Shown here: positions 7,163 to 14,465 of the stretch, in pieces
Layout of the letters: each line of letters begins with the position of its first letter
Position numbering within the stretch: position 1 is the first letter of the stretch
Assembly: GCA_003650785.1 (NCBI GenBank)
Contig: QMRW01000006.1
Coordinates: forward strand, 1 to 27,064
DNA: 27,064 nt
Source of the DNA: Thermoprotei archaeon
GTDB lineage: Archaea; Thermoproteota; Thermoprotei; Thermofilales; B20-G17
Direction of reading: 5' to 3'
The notes under the pieces: model-generated
What the model was told of the DNA's origin: nothing
What the model saw: the letters and a program-made list of their open reading frames with translations, nothing else
Database searches by the model: none
Program-made: the position numbers and the translations under genes

Positions 7163-8212
7163 TCACTTCATCCTTATTTTTCGTCTATACTTGATGTAGG
7201 TAGGATAGTCTATGTACTTGGAATGCTCTATTAATTTGTGAACTAGCGGAGCGTAATTCCTTCTCTTACGAACCCCCTCTTCTACTACAATACTTATAGC
7301 ATCTGAGCCAGCTCCACTACCGAATGATACTAACATTATCCTCTCCCCTGGTTCAGCTCTATCAAGAACCGAACAGAGTCCTATTAGTGAAGAGGCGGCG
7401 TAGGTATTACCTATGTAGGGTACTACTAGACCAGGCTTAAGTTTTTCATAGTCGAAACCAAGTGCTCTGGCAACTCTTTGAGGGAATTTTATATTAGGTT
7501 GATGGAATACTACATAGTCGAAGTCACTGGGTTTAAGGCCCAGTTCCTTCATTAGAGCTCTTCCAGCTGCTATTATGTGCCTAAAATATGCTGGTTTTCC
7601 CGTAAATCTGTGGGCATGAGAGGGGTAGTACGCCCCCTCTCTTCTCCAGAAGTCTGGGGTATCGGTTACGAATGAATGTACGGCTTCTATCCTAGCTATG
7701 GGATCATTATAATCACAGCCCAGTACTATCGCACTAGCACCACAACCAGTAGTATACTCGAGTTCATCAGATGGTCGGCTCTGTGCTGTATCAACACCTA
7801 TAGCTATACCACACTTCATCATATTGGAGGCTACTAAGCCCATTATACATATCATAGCTGTAGTTCCAGCCTTACATGCAAATTCCATATCTATCGCTAG
7901 AATGTCTGGTTTGAGACCGAGAGCTTCAGCTACCGTAGTCGCTACTGGCTTTACGGCATAAGGTGGACTTTCAGTACCTATAAATAGTGCCCCTATATCC
8001 TCAGGCTCTACTAATGCTCTATTTAAGGCATATTTAGCAGCTTCATAGGCCATTGTTGTAGAATCTTCATCAGGGCCTGCAACAGCTTTTTCTGGAATAG
8101 GTAACTTCTCCTTAGATCTCCCCCATACCCTACCTATATTCTCGCTCCTAATTCTGAATATCGGTATGTATGCACCATATCCCAGTATGTATACGTCCCT
8201 AGATGGTCTCAA
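7163..8212 (-). CDS. Hydroxymethylglutaryl-CoA synthase, archaeal type
   Basis: A 349-residue ketoacyl-synthase-fold enzyme. Visible catalytic triad: E81 in GTESPPYAVKP, C113 in EFACKAGTT and H237 in VVFHQPNIKFP. The length and the FACKAGT and GNTYAASSL blocks match archaeal HMG-CoA synthases rather than the longer eukaryotic ones. It joins acetoacetyl-CoA and acetyl-CoA into HMG-CoA. The start is a TTG at 8212; the choice rests on AAGGTGAT (8216-8223) just upstream and on the lack of an ATG before the conserved N-terminal GYGAYIP. It leads the operon with thiolase and DUF35. A TATA box at 8248-8256 lies in the short gap after deoC. Confidence 0.92.
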   Translation of the reverse strand: MRPSRDVYILGYGAYIPIFRIRSENIGRVWGRSKEKLPIPEKAVAGPDEDSTTMAYEAAKYALNRALVEPEDIGALFIGTESPPYAVKPVATTVAEALGLKPDILAIDMEFACKAGTTAMICIMGLVASNMMKCGIAIGVDTAQSRPSDELEYTTGCGASAIVLGCDYNDPIARIEAVHSFVTDTPDFWRREGAYYPSHAHRFTGKPAYFRHIIAAGRALMKELGLKPSDFDYVVFHQPNIKFPQRVARALGFDYEKLKPGLVVPYIGNTYAASSLIGLCSVLDRAEPGERIMLVSFGSGAGSDAISIVVEEGVRKRRNYAPLVHKLIEHSKYIDYPTYIKYRRKIRMK

Positions 8213-8215
8213 GAT

Positions 8216-8223
8216 ATCACCTT
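8216..8223 (-). promoter_or_regulatory. Shine-Dalgarno site deciding the TTG start of HMG-CoA synthase
   Basis: AAGGTGAT on the minus strand, with its GGTG core about 5 nt from the TTG at 8212. This is a full match to the archaeal 16S 3' end and supports the rare start codon. Confidence 0.7.
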
Positions 8224-8247
8224 AAGCCGCTATTCTTAGGGCATGGG

Positions 8248-8256
8248 ATTAAAAAC
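8248..8256 (-). promoter_or_regulatory. TATA box of the mevalonate-entry operon
   Basis: GTTTTTAAT on the minus strand, about 40 bp upstream of the TTG at 8212. Transcription would start near 8226, leaving a short leader that just contains the ribosome site. It lies in the 45-bp gap downstream of deoC. Confidence 0.5.
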
Positions 8257-8257
8257 A

Positions 8258-8968
8258 TTATTTCATCTTACCTTTGAATCTTAAGTACTCCTCTATGATC
8301 CTATCTCCAGTACTAGTACCTATCCTCTTTGCTCCAGATCTTATGAATAATATTGTATCCTCAATGTGTCTAATTCCACCTGCAGCCTTTATATTTATCC
8401 TTCCTCTACTGGTATCGTTTAGGAGCAGTACATCATGTATACTAGCCTTACCTAAAAAGCCTGTATTTGTCTTTACGTAATCTGCATTTTTATCTATCAA
8501 TATCTCTGTAACACGTATTTTCTCTTCATCAGTGAGTAGGTTTGTCTCTATTATTATTTTGACTACCATACTTCTATCATGGGCAATTTCAACAATTTCA
8601 GATATTTCTTTTTCAACTAAATTCCATGCATGATTTTTAATAGCATATATATTGGCTACTACATCTACCTCAGTAGCTCCTTTTTCAGAAAGTAGCTCTA
8701 TCTCGGATACCTTAATGGAAGTATCTGTATAACCCATTGGAAATGATACTACGGAGCATACTTTGACCTGGGTACCCTTTAGCAGTTCTACTGCTCTTTC
8801 GACATAAACTGGAGGTACAACTACTGCAGCAAATCCGTACTTCTTAGCTACAGTACACGCATGTTCTACTTCGTGAATCCTGGTATCCGGTTTAAGTACA
8901 GTGTGATCAATTTTCGAAGCTATATCTTCAATTGTAATTGTACTTAGGAGCTCTTCTCTTCTTAACAT
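8258..8968 (-). CDS. deoC: Deoxyribose-phosphate aldolase
   Basis: A 236-residue TIM-barrel class I aldolase. The Schiff-base lysine is K166 in YVKTNTGF, the proton-relay lysine is K194 in IKAAGGI, and D103 in EVDVVANI completes the E. coli-like catalytic set (D102, K167, K201). The C-terminal GAKRIGTSTG phosphate-binding segment is intact. It splits 2-deoxyribose 5-phosphate into acetaldehyde and glyceraldehyde 3-phosphate, feeding the triose pool served by the GAPDH gene about 800 bp away. ATG start at 8968. It precedes the HMG-CoA synthase operon on the same strand, but that operon has its own TATA box. Other nucleoside-salvage genes are not present. Confidence 0.93.
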   Translation of the reverse strand: MLRREELLSTITIEDIASKIDHTVLKPDTRIHEVEHACTVAKKYGFAAVVVPPVYVERAVELLKGTQVKVCSVVSFPMGYTDTSIKVSEIELLSEKGATEVDVVANIYAIKNHAWNLVEKEISEIVEIAHDRSMVVKIIIETNLLTDEEKIRVTEILIDKNADYVKTNTGFLGKASIHDVLLLNDTSRGRINIKAAGGIRHIEDTILFIRSGAKRIGTSTGDRIIEEYLRFKGKMK

Positions 8969-9087
8969 GTACTCTAGATATTGGAAATACTCATAACCTT
9001 TTCTACGTCCTTAAGGCGGAGTTTTAAGTGGATGGCCGACGTAACTATTATTATTAGGAGAGATATATTATCTACTTGGGCACTAGT

Positions 9088-9639
9088 ATGGAGAGAGCTT
9101 TACTAGGAATTTTTATGTTTATGCTACTCATAGCCTCATTTATTCTTGGTGTACTGACACCCCTCAATCCCGACCTAGCTGAAAATCTAGCACGATCAGT
9201 AGAGGACTATATAGAGGATAATATAGTTCCTAGGAAGGATATAGTAGAACTGGGTATATTCATATTTTCACATAACCTCATACGTGCACTCCCCATGCTC
9301 ATACCAGTAGTAGGAGCCATATGGGGGCCTATAGTTCTCTACATAACTGGTATATATTCAAACGCTATAATGATCACACTGGGCGTATTTGGACCTGAAA
9401 AATTAAAGATAGCAGGTTTAGCCCTCCTAACCCCCTCTACAATACTAGAATTAGTAGCCTATTCCTTATTCTCATCCGAAAGTATAGCAATCTTCAAGTA
9501 CTTAAGGGGAGAAAGAGACTACTATCTATCCTATACTGTCGCTATTACAATAGTGGGCATCTCAATATTATTACTGGCTGGAATGATAGAGGCCTTAGAG
9601 ATTAGAAGAGCTATGATTGCCCCCTCTTTCCTCTACTAA
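9088..9639 (+). CDS. SpoIIM/DUF95-family membrane protein
   Basis: About 183 residues with hydrophobic segments near 3-24, 57-110 (probably two helices), 110-135 and 150-172. The block 'TPSTILELVAYSL' resembles the conserved HGxxE-type segment of stage II sporulation protein M (DUF95) relatives, and 'FSHNLIRALPMLIP' fits the preceding conserved asparagine-bearing helix. Archaeal members are common, have nothing to do with sporulation and lack a known function. I use the ATG at 9088; a TTG at 9076 would add four residues. The gene stands alone between deoC (divergent) and GAPDH (74 bp downstream). Family call is moderately sure. Confidence 0.7.
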   Translation: MERALLGIFMFMLLIASFILGVLTPLNPDLAENLARSVEDYIEDNIVPRKDIVELGIFIFSHNLIRALPMLIPVVGAIWGPIVLYITGIYSNAIMITLGVFGPEKLKIAGLALLTPSTILELVAYSLFSSESIAIFKYLRGERDYYLSYTVAITIVGISILLLAGMIEALEIRRAMIAPSFLY

Positions 9640-9681
9640 TTGGAGAAGAATACCTTCTTTAGACAGGATAATATCAGAAAG

Positions 9682-9689
9682 GTTTAATA
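9682..9689 (+). promoter_or_regulatory. TATA box of the GAPDH gene
   Basis: GTTTAATA about 37 bp upstream of the ATG at 9723. The expected transcript would start near 9711, at the GAGGTGA ribosome site (9711-9717). That site lies 5 nt before the ATG and decides the start in favour of 9723 over the GTG at 9714. Confidence 0.5.
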
Positions 9690-9722
9690 GTACTCCTATC
9701 TACCTCTAGCGAGGTGACTCCT

Positions 9723-10751
9723 ATGACACTGGCAGTAGCCATCAATGGTTTCGGAAGAATAGGTAGGCTTACTTTCAGAGCAGCTCTAGAACACGACATA
9801 GACCTGAATGTAGTAGCAGTAAATGACATAGCCGATCCAAAGATACTGGCACATCTCCTTCAGTACGATAGTACCTACGGAAAACTGCCGTGGAGGGTGG
9901 AAATAGAAGATGGAAAATTGATAATTAGAGAGAAGAATATTGAAATTGACATTCTATGTCAACCAAATCCTGAGGAGCTACCCTGGAAGAAGTATAATAT
10001 ATTCATAGTTATTGAGTCTACCGGAAGATTTAGGAGAAGGGAAGATGCAGAGAAACATCTAAAGGCAGGTGCGACTAAAGTCATGGTCTCAGCACCAACT
10101 AGACCAGCTACAGCGGCAGATGTCACCATAGTCCCAGGGGTAAATGATGATCAATATGATCCAGAAAAGCACAAAATACTATCTCTGGCCTCCTGTACTA
10201 CAAATGCTGTAGCACCAATAATGAAAGTACTAGATGAGGCTTTTGGAACTAAATATTCACTCATGACTACAGTACACGCTGTAACTAATGACCAAAGACT
10301 ACTGGATATGCAACATAGAGATCCTAGAAGAGCTAGATCAGCTGCCTGGAATATAGTCCCAACTACGACTGGAGCAGCTGAAGCAGCAACTCTTACCTAT
10401 CCACGACTTTCTGGAAGAACTACAGGAATAGCTCTGAGAGTTCCCGTGCCAACAGTGTCTATTGTTGACTATACAGCGGTACTCGAAAGAGAGGTTACAG
10501 CTGAGGAAGTGAATGAGGCATTTAAAGAGGCGGCATCCAAGCCACCACTTGAAGGTATACTAGGGTATACTGAAGAGCCTCTAGTATCTAGTGATTTCAT
10601 AAAATCACCGTACTCTGTCGTAATAGATGGGTTATCTACTAAAGCTATAGGAAACCTAGTAAAAGTACTGGGTTGGTACGATAATGAATGGGCCTACTCA
10701 CTCAGGCTAGCGGAGTTTGTCAAGAAAATATGTGATATGGAAGAAAGGTAA
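9723..10751 (+). CDS. gap: Glyceraldehyde-3-phosphate dehydrogenase, bacterial/class I type
   Basis: A 342-residue enzyme with bacterial and eukaryotic class I hallmarks: NGFGRIGR nucleotide loop, nucleophile C158 in ASCTTNAVAP, H185 in TVHAVTNDQ, the SAAWNIVPTTTGAA block and the C-terminal GWYDNEWAYS. The usual archaeal class II enzyme has a different cysteine motif (SCNTTG) and N-terminus, so this is the unexpected class for a Thermoproteota-like genome. Coenzyme site: the NAD-selecting aspartate is kept (VND, D35), but the usual Leu-Pro pair of strict NAD enzymes is Met-Gln here (LLDMQH), so NADP use is possible. Start chosen from the GAGGTGA site. PGK, the next pathway enzyme, follows after 172 bp. 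Codon use is like the neighbours. Confidence 0.93.
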   Translation: MTLAVAINGFGRIGRLTFRAALEHDIDLNVVAVNDIADPKILAHLLQYDSTYGKLPWRVEIEDGKLIIREKNIEIDILCQPNPEELPWKKYNIFIVIESTGRFRRREDAEKHLKAGATKVMVSAPTRPATAADVTIVPGVNDDQYDPEKHKILSLASCTTNAVAPIMKVLDEAFGTKYSLMTTVHAVTNDQRLLDMQHRDPRRARSAAWNIVPTTTGAAEAATLTYPRLSGRTTGIALRVPVPTVSIVDYTAVLEREVTAEEVNEAFKEAASKPPLEGILGYTEEPLVSSDFIKSPYSVVIDGLSTKAIGNLVKVLGWYDNEWAYSLRLAEFVKKICDMEER

Positions 10752-10803
10752 ATTAAAACTTATTTACCTTCGAATCATAATGAATAATTTTTAAATTAGA
10801 AAT

Positions 10804-10817
10804 CCTATAAAAATAGG
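10804..10817 (+). repeat. Small perfect inverted repeat between GAPDH and PGK genes
   Basis: CCTAT-AAAA-ATAGG: 5-bp arms around an AT core that itself resembles a TATA box. It lies about 110 bp before the PGK start. It may be an operator over a promoter, or chance. Confidence 0.3.
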
Positions 10818-10923
10818 TCGTCTTAAAATAATCTAAAGTATGCAGTTCTATACCCACGGGGCAGGAATTATGTCTATAACCTATAAACTCGAAAGAAAGT
10901 ATATGTATTAGAAGCATAAACGA

Positions 10924-12165
10924 GTGAAGGGTGCTGAAGTTGTGAAGTTGGGTATCAAGACCTTAGATGATATAGAGTTTAGAGGAAAGGTTGCTATAGT
11001 TAGACCAGACTTCAATGTTCCAATAGACCCTATAACTAAGGTAATAAAGGATGATAGTAGAATTAGAAGTCATGCTAAGACTATTAAAGAGCTCATAGAT
11101 AAAGGAGCAAAGGTAGTGATTATAGCACATCAAGGGAGACCAGGAGAACCCGACTTCTCAGAATCCCTAGAAGAACACGCTAAAAGGTTGAGTGAAATAC
11201 TCAATAAACCAGTTAAATATGTGCATGATCTCTTTGGTGAAGAAGCTAGAAGAGCGATAAGAGAATTAAAGACAGGAGAGGTATTAGTACTCAAGAACGT
11301 TAGAACATATCCATATGAGACTAAGAAACTAAGTGCTGAAGAACATGCTAGGACAGAGATGGTAGAAATACTATCTTCACTCGCTGATGTTTTCATACTC
11401 GATGGATTTTCTGTAGCTCATAGATCTCATGCTTCTGTTGTGGGATTTACACGGAAACTCCCATCCTGTATGGGTAGGGTTATGGAGAGGGAATTAGAAG
11501 CACTAAGCAGAATATTTGAGCATCCAGAGAAGCCTTGTATATGCATACTGGGAGGAGCAAAGGCTGAAAAGGGTACTAAGGCCATAGAGAATTTACTGAG
11601 AAAGAAGATAGCGGATAAAATACTGCTAGGAGGACTTATTGGACAGCTATTCCTAGTAGCCAGTAATGTGGATCTGGGTAGACCTAATATCGAGTTCCTG
11701 AAGAGGAAAAATATATACGAGTGTTTACCCAAGGCTGTTGAATTGAACAAGGAATTTAAAGAAAGTATAGAATTACCTGTTGATGTAGCTGTCGAAATTA
11801 ACGGGTTGAGAAGAGAGCTGGAAGTAAAGGAATTACCTACTGACTATCCTATCTATGACATAGGGACTAAGACTGCTCACAAATATGCCAATATAGTTAA
11901 GACAGCTAAATCTGTTCTAGTGAGTGGTCCCCTAGGGGTCTACGAGAAAGATGAATTCATCAAAGGAACAGAGATAGTATTTAGAGCTATAGCTGAGAGT
12001 AAAGTATTCTCACTAGCAGGAGGAGGGGATACATTAGCAGCACTAAAGAAAATAGATCTCTATGATAAGTTCACATATGTTAGTTTAGCTGGAGGGGCAT
12101 TTGTAGAGTACATAACGGGCTCTAAATTACCTGGAATTGAAGCTCTGAAAAGTGCTGTAACCTGA
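10924..12165 (+). CDS. pgk: Phosphoglycerate kinase, archaeal type
   Basis: A 413-residue PGK. Substrate-side motifs include VRPDFNVP near residue 27, AHQGRPG near 68-74 and DGFSVAHRSHAS near 160-170; nucleotide-side motifs include LGGAKAEKG, VLVSGPLGVYE and the GGGDT loop near 365. The 'AHQGRPG' and 'FSVAHRSHAS' forms are typical of archaeal PGKs, in contrast to the bacterial-type GAPDH just upstream. It moves phosphate between 1,3-bisphosphoglycerate and ADP. The start is a GTG at 10924; a GTG at 10942 preceded by GGTG is an alternative. Its stop overlaps the next ATG by 1 nt (TGATG), so PAC2 is translationally coupled. Confidence 0.93.
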   Translation: MKGAEVVKLGIKTLDDIEFRGKVAIVRPDFNVPIDPITKVIKDDSRIRSHAKTIKELIDKGAKVVIIAHQGRPGEPDFSESLEEHAKRLSEILNKPVKYVHDLFGEEARRAIRELKTGEVLVLKNVRTYPYETKKLSAEEHARTEMVEILSSLADVFILDGFSVAHRSHASVVGFTRKLPSCMGRVMERELEALSRIFEHPEKPCICILGGAKAEKGTKAIENLLRKKIADKILLGGLIGQLFLVASNVDLGRPNIEFLKRKNIYECLPKAVELNKEFKESIELPVDVAVEINGLRRELEVKELPTDYPIYDIGTKTAHKYANIVKTAKSVLVSGPLGVYEKDEFIKGTEIVFRAIAESKVFSLAGGGDTLAALKKIDLYDKFTYVSLAGGAFVEYITGSKLPGIEALKSAVT

Positions 12166-12974
12166 TGAAAGTAGTAGATACTGATATTAGCAACTTTAAG
12201 ATTCTTAGACTAGGTGATAGTAGCATGAATAAGGGAGAGGTGGAATTGATAGAACTAGAAGAGTGTCCAAAGAATTTGGACATGATAGTAGGATTTCCAG
12301 ATGTGGGATTAGTAGGAGTTATAGCCTCCTCCTTCCTAGTTAGAAGACTTGAGATGAAGACTATAGCCTACATGGACTCCTCGATGTTTCCACCAGTACT
12401 TCCCTTTCATAAAAGTAGACCACACTTCCCTCTTAGAATAAGTACAGATGGAAATTTAGTAGTGCTATTCTCGGAGATAGCAGTACCGGTTAAATCCTAT
12501 GGAGCTATAGCTGAGACTATAATGGAATATGCAATAAGGAATGAAGCAAAGTCCATAATAATGCTAGGTGGAATAGCGGTACAGAATAGAATAGAAATAG
12601 TAAAACCCTCTGTGTATATACTCCCAACGAAGGAGGAATTACTCAAAGAAATCAAGCTACCTGAATTGAAATCACTAGATGAGGGCTTTCTAGCGGGTAT
12701 ATATGCAGTACTAATGAAAGAGATGATGAAAAGAAATCTTAAGGGATATGTACTATTGGCCGAGAGTCACCTAGGGTATCCAGATCCAGGAGCTGCTGCT
12801 TCAGTATTAGAAGTATTATCGAGACTCCTAAACTTAGACATAGACATTAAGCCTCTATTAGAGCAGGAAGAGGAACTAAGATTACACCTAAGAGATTTAA
12901 TGAAGAGAACTGTAGAAACATTGAGATCTGCACAAAAGACGTACGAACAAACTCCACCACTCCTCTATAGGTGA
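12165..12974 (+). CDS. PAC2-family protein (proteasome assembly chaperone-like)
   Basis: A 269-residue PAC2-domain protein (COG1938/COG2047 group). Signature blocks: 'IVGFPDVGLVGVIASSFLV' near 42-60, FPPVLPFH near 76-83, 'SIIMLGGIAVQN' near 130-141, and the ESHLGYPDPGAAASVLE block near 200-216. Relatives include archaeal PbaA/PbaB and eukaryotic PAC2 chaperones. A helical, charged tail of about 45 residues follows. The ATG at 12165 overlaps the PGK stop; a second ATG at 12225 after a short linker is also possible and may be closer to the domain boundary. Neighbouring an Hsp20-like gene suits a protein-quality role. Confidence 0.85.
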   Translation: MKVVDTDISNFKILRLGDSSMNKGEVELIELEECPKNLDMIVGFPDVGLVGVIASSFLVRRLEMKTIAYMDSSMFPPVLPFHKSRPHFPLRISTDGNLVVLFSEIAVPVKSYGAIAETIMEYAIRNEAKSIIMLGGIAVQNRIEIVKPSVYILPTKEELLKEIKLPELKSLDEGFLAGIYAVLMKEMMKRNLKGYVLLAESHLGYPDPGAAASVLEVLSRLLNLDIDIKPLLEQEEELRLHLRDLMKRTVETLRSAQKTYEQTPPLLYR

Positions 12975-12981
12975 GACGGGT

Positions 12982-13410
12982 ATGGAGGAATTCTTCGATA
13001 TAATACGAAGAATAAGAGAAGAAGTTAGAAGGACATTTGAAGAGCTGGAAGAAGATCTAGAAAGACTGCTGATAAGATCGAGAGAAGGAATTATAGAACC
13101 GCTATCATATGTCTACGAGTCTCCCAGGGAGATACTAATAACCGTGGATCTTCCACTCGTTAAGAGCAGAGAAGATATAGATCTGGAGGTTAGAGAGGGT
13201 AAATTAATACTTGAAGCTAAAATAGCTCACTCACCAGTACTAGATGTTGAAAATCCATTCTATAGAAGATGTGTATATAAGTGCTATAGGAAAGTATTCC
13301 CACTACCAGACGATGTAATTCTGGAGACTATAAAAGCTAGATTCGTAAGAGGCGTACTAGAAATAAGAATACCTAGGAAGGTGAGAGGTTTCAGAGTATC
13401 CATTGAATAA
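12982..13410 (+). CDS. Hsp20/alpha-crystallin-like small heat-shock protein
   Basis: A 142-residue protein with an acidic, helical N-terminal arm (1-45) and an alpha-crystallin domain at about 47-135. Recognisable pieces are 'EILITVDLPLV', 'IDLEVREGKLILEAK', the YRKVFPLPDDV stretch and the family's GVLEIRIPR near the end. The usual C-terminal I-x-I anchor is weak here (VSIE), so oligomer assembly may differ from classical sHSPs. It starts 7 bp after the PAC2 stop, with a GGTGA ribosome site over that stop, so PGK, PAC2 and this gene form one operon. It ends convergently with the XRE regulator, 5 bp apart. Confidence 0.85.
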   Translation: MEEFFDIIRRIREEVRRTFEELEEDLERLLIRSREGIIEPLSYVYESPREILITVDLPLVKSREDIDLEVREGKLILEAKIAHSPVLDVENPFYRRCVYKCYRKVFPLPDDVILETIKARFVRGVLEIRIPRKVRGFRVSIE

Positions 13411-13415
13411 TTCAG

Positions 13416-14150
13416 CTAAATAGCTCTAAGTCTCTCCAATAATTCATTCAAAGGAACCGTGGGGACTATAGCCAGTGGTATCCTTTCCCTCTCAGCCACT
13501 ATCCTACCGACCCTATCTACTTTCTTAAGTCCATGTAATACTACTAGTGCTGGTCTAAGCCCTGTACCAGCTTGAAATACTTTGACAGCTATTATAGAGC
13601 TTCGACCATATGTGATATTAGTGAATATAGCAGCTCTTTGAGTTGTACCCCTGAAAAGCCTAATATATAAGTATGCTGGTACTTCTATTACCAATCTTAT
13701 ACTGTCCACTAGTGTGTAGCCTAGTAGTACTATCTTTGAGGATTCTTGACATGTTATAAGTTCAGCTCCGATCCTGTTACAGAATTCCCCTATGCTTATG
13801 GGCTCTGCAAATTCTCTCGAATCTAGTATCGCCTTATCTAAAAGAGAGGAATCCATAGAGAGCCTGTAAAGTCTAGTTAAAATGGGCATTCCTCGCTCGA
13901 TATCTATGCTTATCAAACTAGCCACGAATCTTCTTAGTACATTTACTCCAGGTGATTTCCTTCTACCGCTCTCGTAATCGCTTATCATAGATGGGGAGAT
14001 ATTCATTCTTCTCGCTAGTTGTCCCTGGCTTATCTCAAATCTCTCTCTCCACTTTTTCATAGCCTTTCCTGGATTTTTCGAAAATATTATATCTCCAGCA
14101 ATTTTTACGGCTATCTCTCTTATTACCTCTCTTCTAACTTCGTCAAACAT
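13416..14150 (-). CDS. XRE-type HTH transcriptional regulator (COG1709-like)
   Basis: A 244-residue regulator. An XRE helix-turn-helix lies at about 36-70 (sequence type 'ISQGQLARRMNISPSMISDYESGRRKSPG'), after an N-terminal helix of about 30 residues. The remaining ~150 residues form a mixed alpha/beta domain with 'YGRSSIIAVKVFQAGTGLRPALVVLHGLKKVD', which I recognise only as the C-terminal part of archaeal COG1709 predicted regulators; no ligand motif is evident. The ATG at 14150 lies inside the end of a 29-codon ORF on the same strand (8-bp overlap). Its promoter is probably the TATA box at 14258-14265. A divergent Gfo/Idh gene is a possible target by position only. Confidence 0.85.
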   Translation of the reverse strand: MFDEVRREVIREIAVKIAGDIIFSKNPGKAMKKWRERFEISQGQLARRMNISPSMISDYESGRRKSPGVNVLRRFVASLISIDIERGMPILTRLYRLSMDSSLLDKAILDSREFAEPISIGEFCNRIGAELITCQESSKIVLLGYTLVDSIRLVIEVPAYLYIRLFRGTTQRAAIFTNITYGRSSIIAVKVFQAGTGLRPALVVLHGLKKVDRVGRIVAERERIPLAIVPTVPLNELLERLRAI

Positions 14151-14232
14151 TCACTATCACACTCAGTATTGTAATAACCAGTTCAGCTCTGCGTGGGTAT
14201 TTCATCAATTCAACCCTTTCGAGCCTCATCAT
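14143..14232 (-). CDS. 29-residue leader ORF overlapping the XRE regulator start
   Basis: An open frame of 30 codons including stop. It starts at the first of two consecutive ATG codons (14230-14232) and ends in a TGA that overlaps the XRE gene start by 8 bp. A clean TATA box (14258-14265) lies 26-30 bp upstream of this ATG, so a leaderless message would begin here. The peptide is basic and amphipathic at the N-terminus, with a hydrophobic valine/isoleucine-rich end. It has no recognisable family. It may be a real micro-protein or a translation leader that couples to the regulator. Confidence 0.45.
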   Translation of the reverse strand: MMRLERVELMKYPRRAELVITILSVIVNV

Positions 14233-14257
14233 CCTATTAACTAGTTTAAGGAAATGA

Positions 14258-14265
14258 TATTTATA
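14258..14265 (-). promoter_or_regulatory. TATA box of the leader ORF and XRE regulator
   Basis: TATAAATA on the minus strand, 26-30 bp before the ATG at 14232. This is the best TATA match in the intergenic space. Confidence 0.6.
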
Positions 14266-14427
14266 CTCTTCTAATAATGTTTTAATTCACTTTAACCTCA
14301 ATACATAGTATCAGTTGTAATTAAGACTATCTCAGTCTTTAGGTCGAACAAATCTTAGGAAATAAGACAGTTATGGGTTTTGAGGAAGAATTGCGTTCTT
14401 CGTGATTTAAAGGTTGCTAGTGTAAAA

Positions 14428-14435
14428 ATTTAAAA
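14428..14435 (+). promoter_or_regulatory. TATA box of the Gfo/Idh gene
   Basis: ATTTAAAA about 34 bp before the ATG at 14466, with A-rich bases just upstream in the BRE position. Confidence 0.6.
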
Positions 14436-14436
14436 C

Positions 14437-14453
14437 CTCAGTACATTTCTGAG
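14437..14453 (+). repeat. Inverted repeat just downstream of the Gfo/Idh TATA box
   Basis: CTCAG-N7-CTGAG. Its place between TATA box and start codon is where archaeal repressors commonly bind to block RNA polymerase. Arms are only 5 bp. Confidence 0.35.
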
Positions 14454-14465
14454 ATCGGTAAAATA

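Larger units (their letters stand above)
14151..14465. other. 315-bp divergent regulatory space between XRE and Gfo/Idh genes
   Basis: It holds the 29-codon leader ORF and its TATA box on the minus strand, and the Gfo/Idh TATA box on the plus strand. Three copies of CTCAGT occur at 14162, 14331 and 14437. The second overlaps an inverted repeat AAGACT-N5-AGTCTT (14323-14339); the third forms CTCAG-N7-CTGAG (14437-14453) just downstream of the Gfo/Idh TATA box. These are candidate operator sites. Confidence 0.4.

Noticed and set aside
9714..9722. GTG start for GAPDH
   Set aside because: It lies within the GAGGTGA ribosome site that serves the ATG at 9723.
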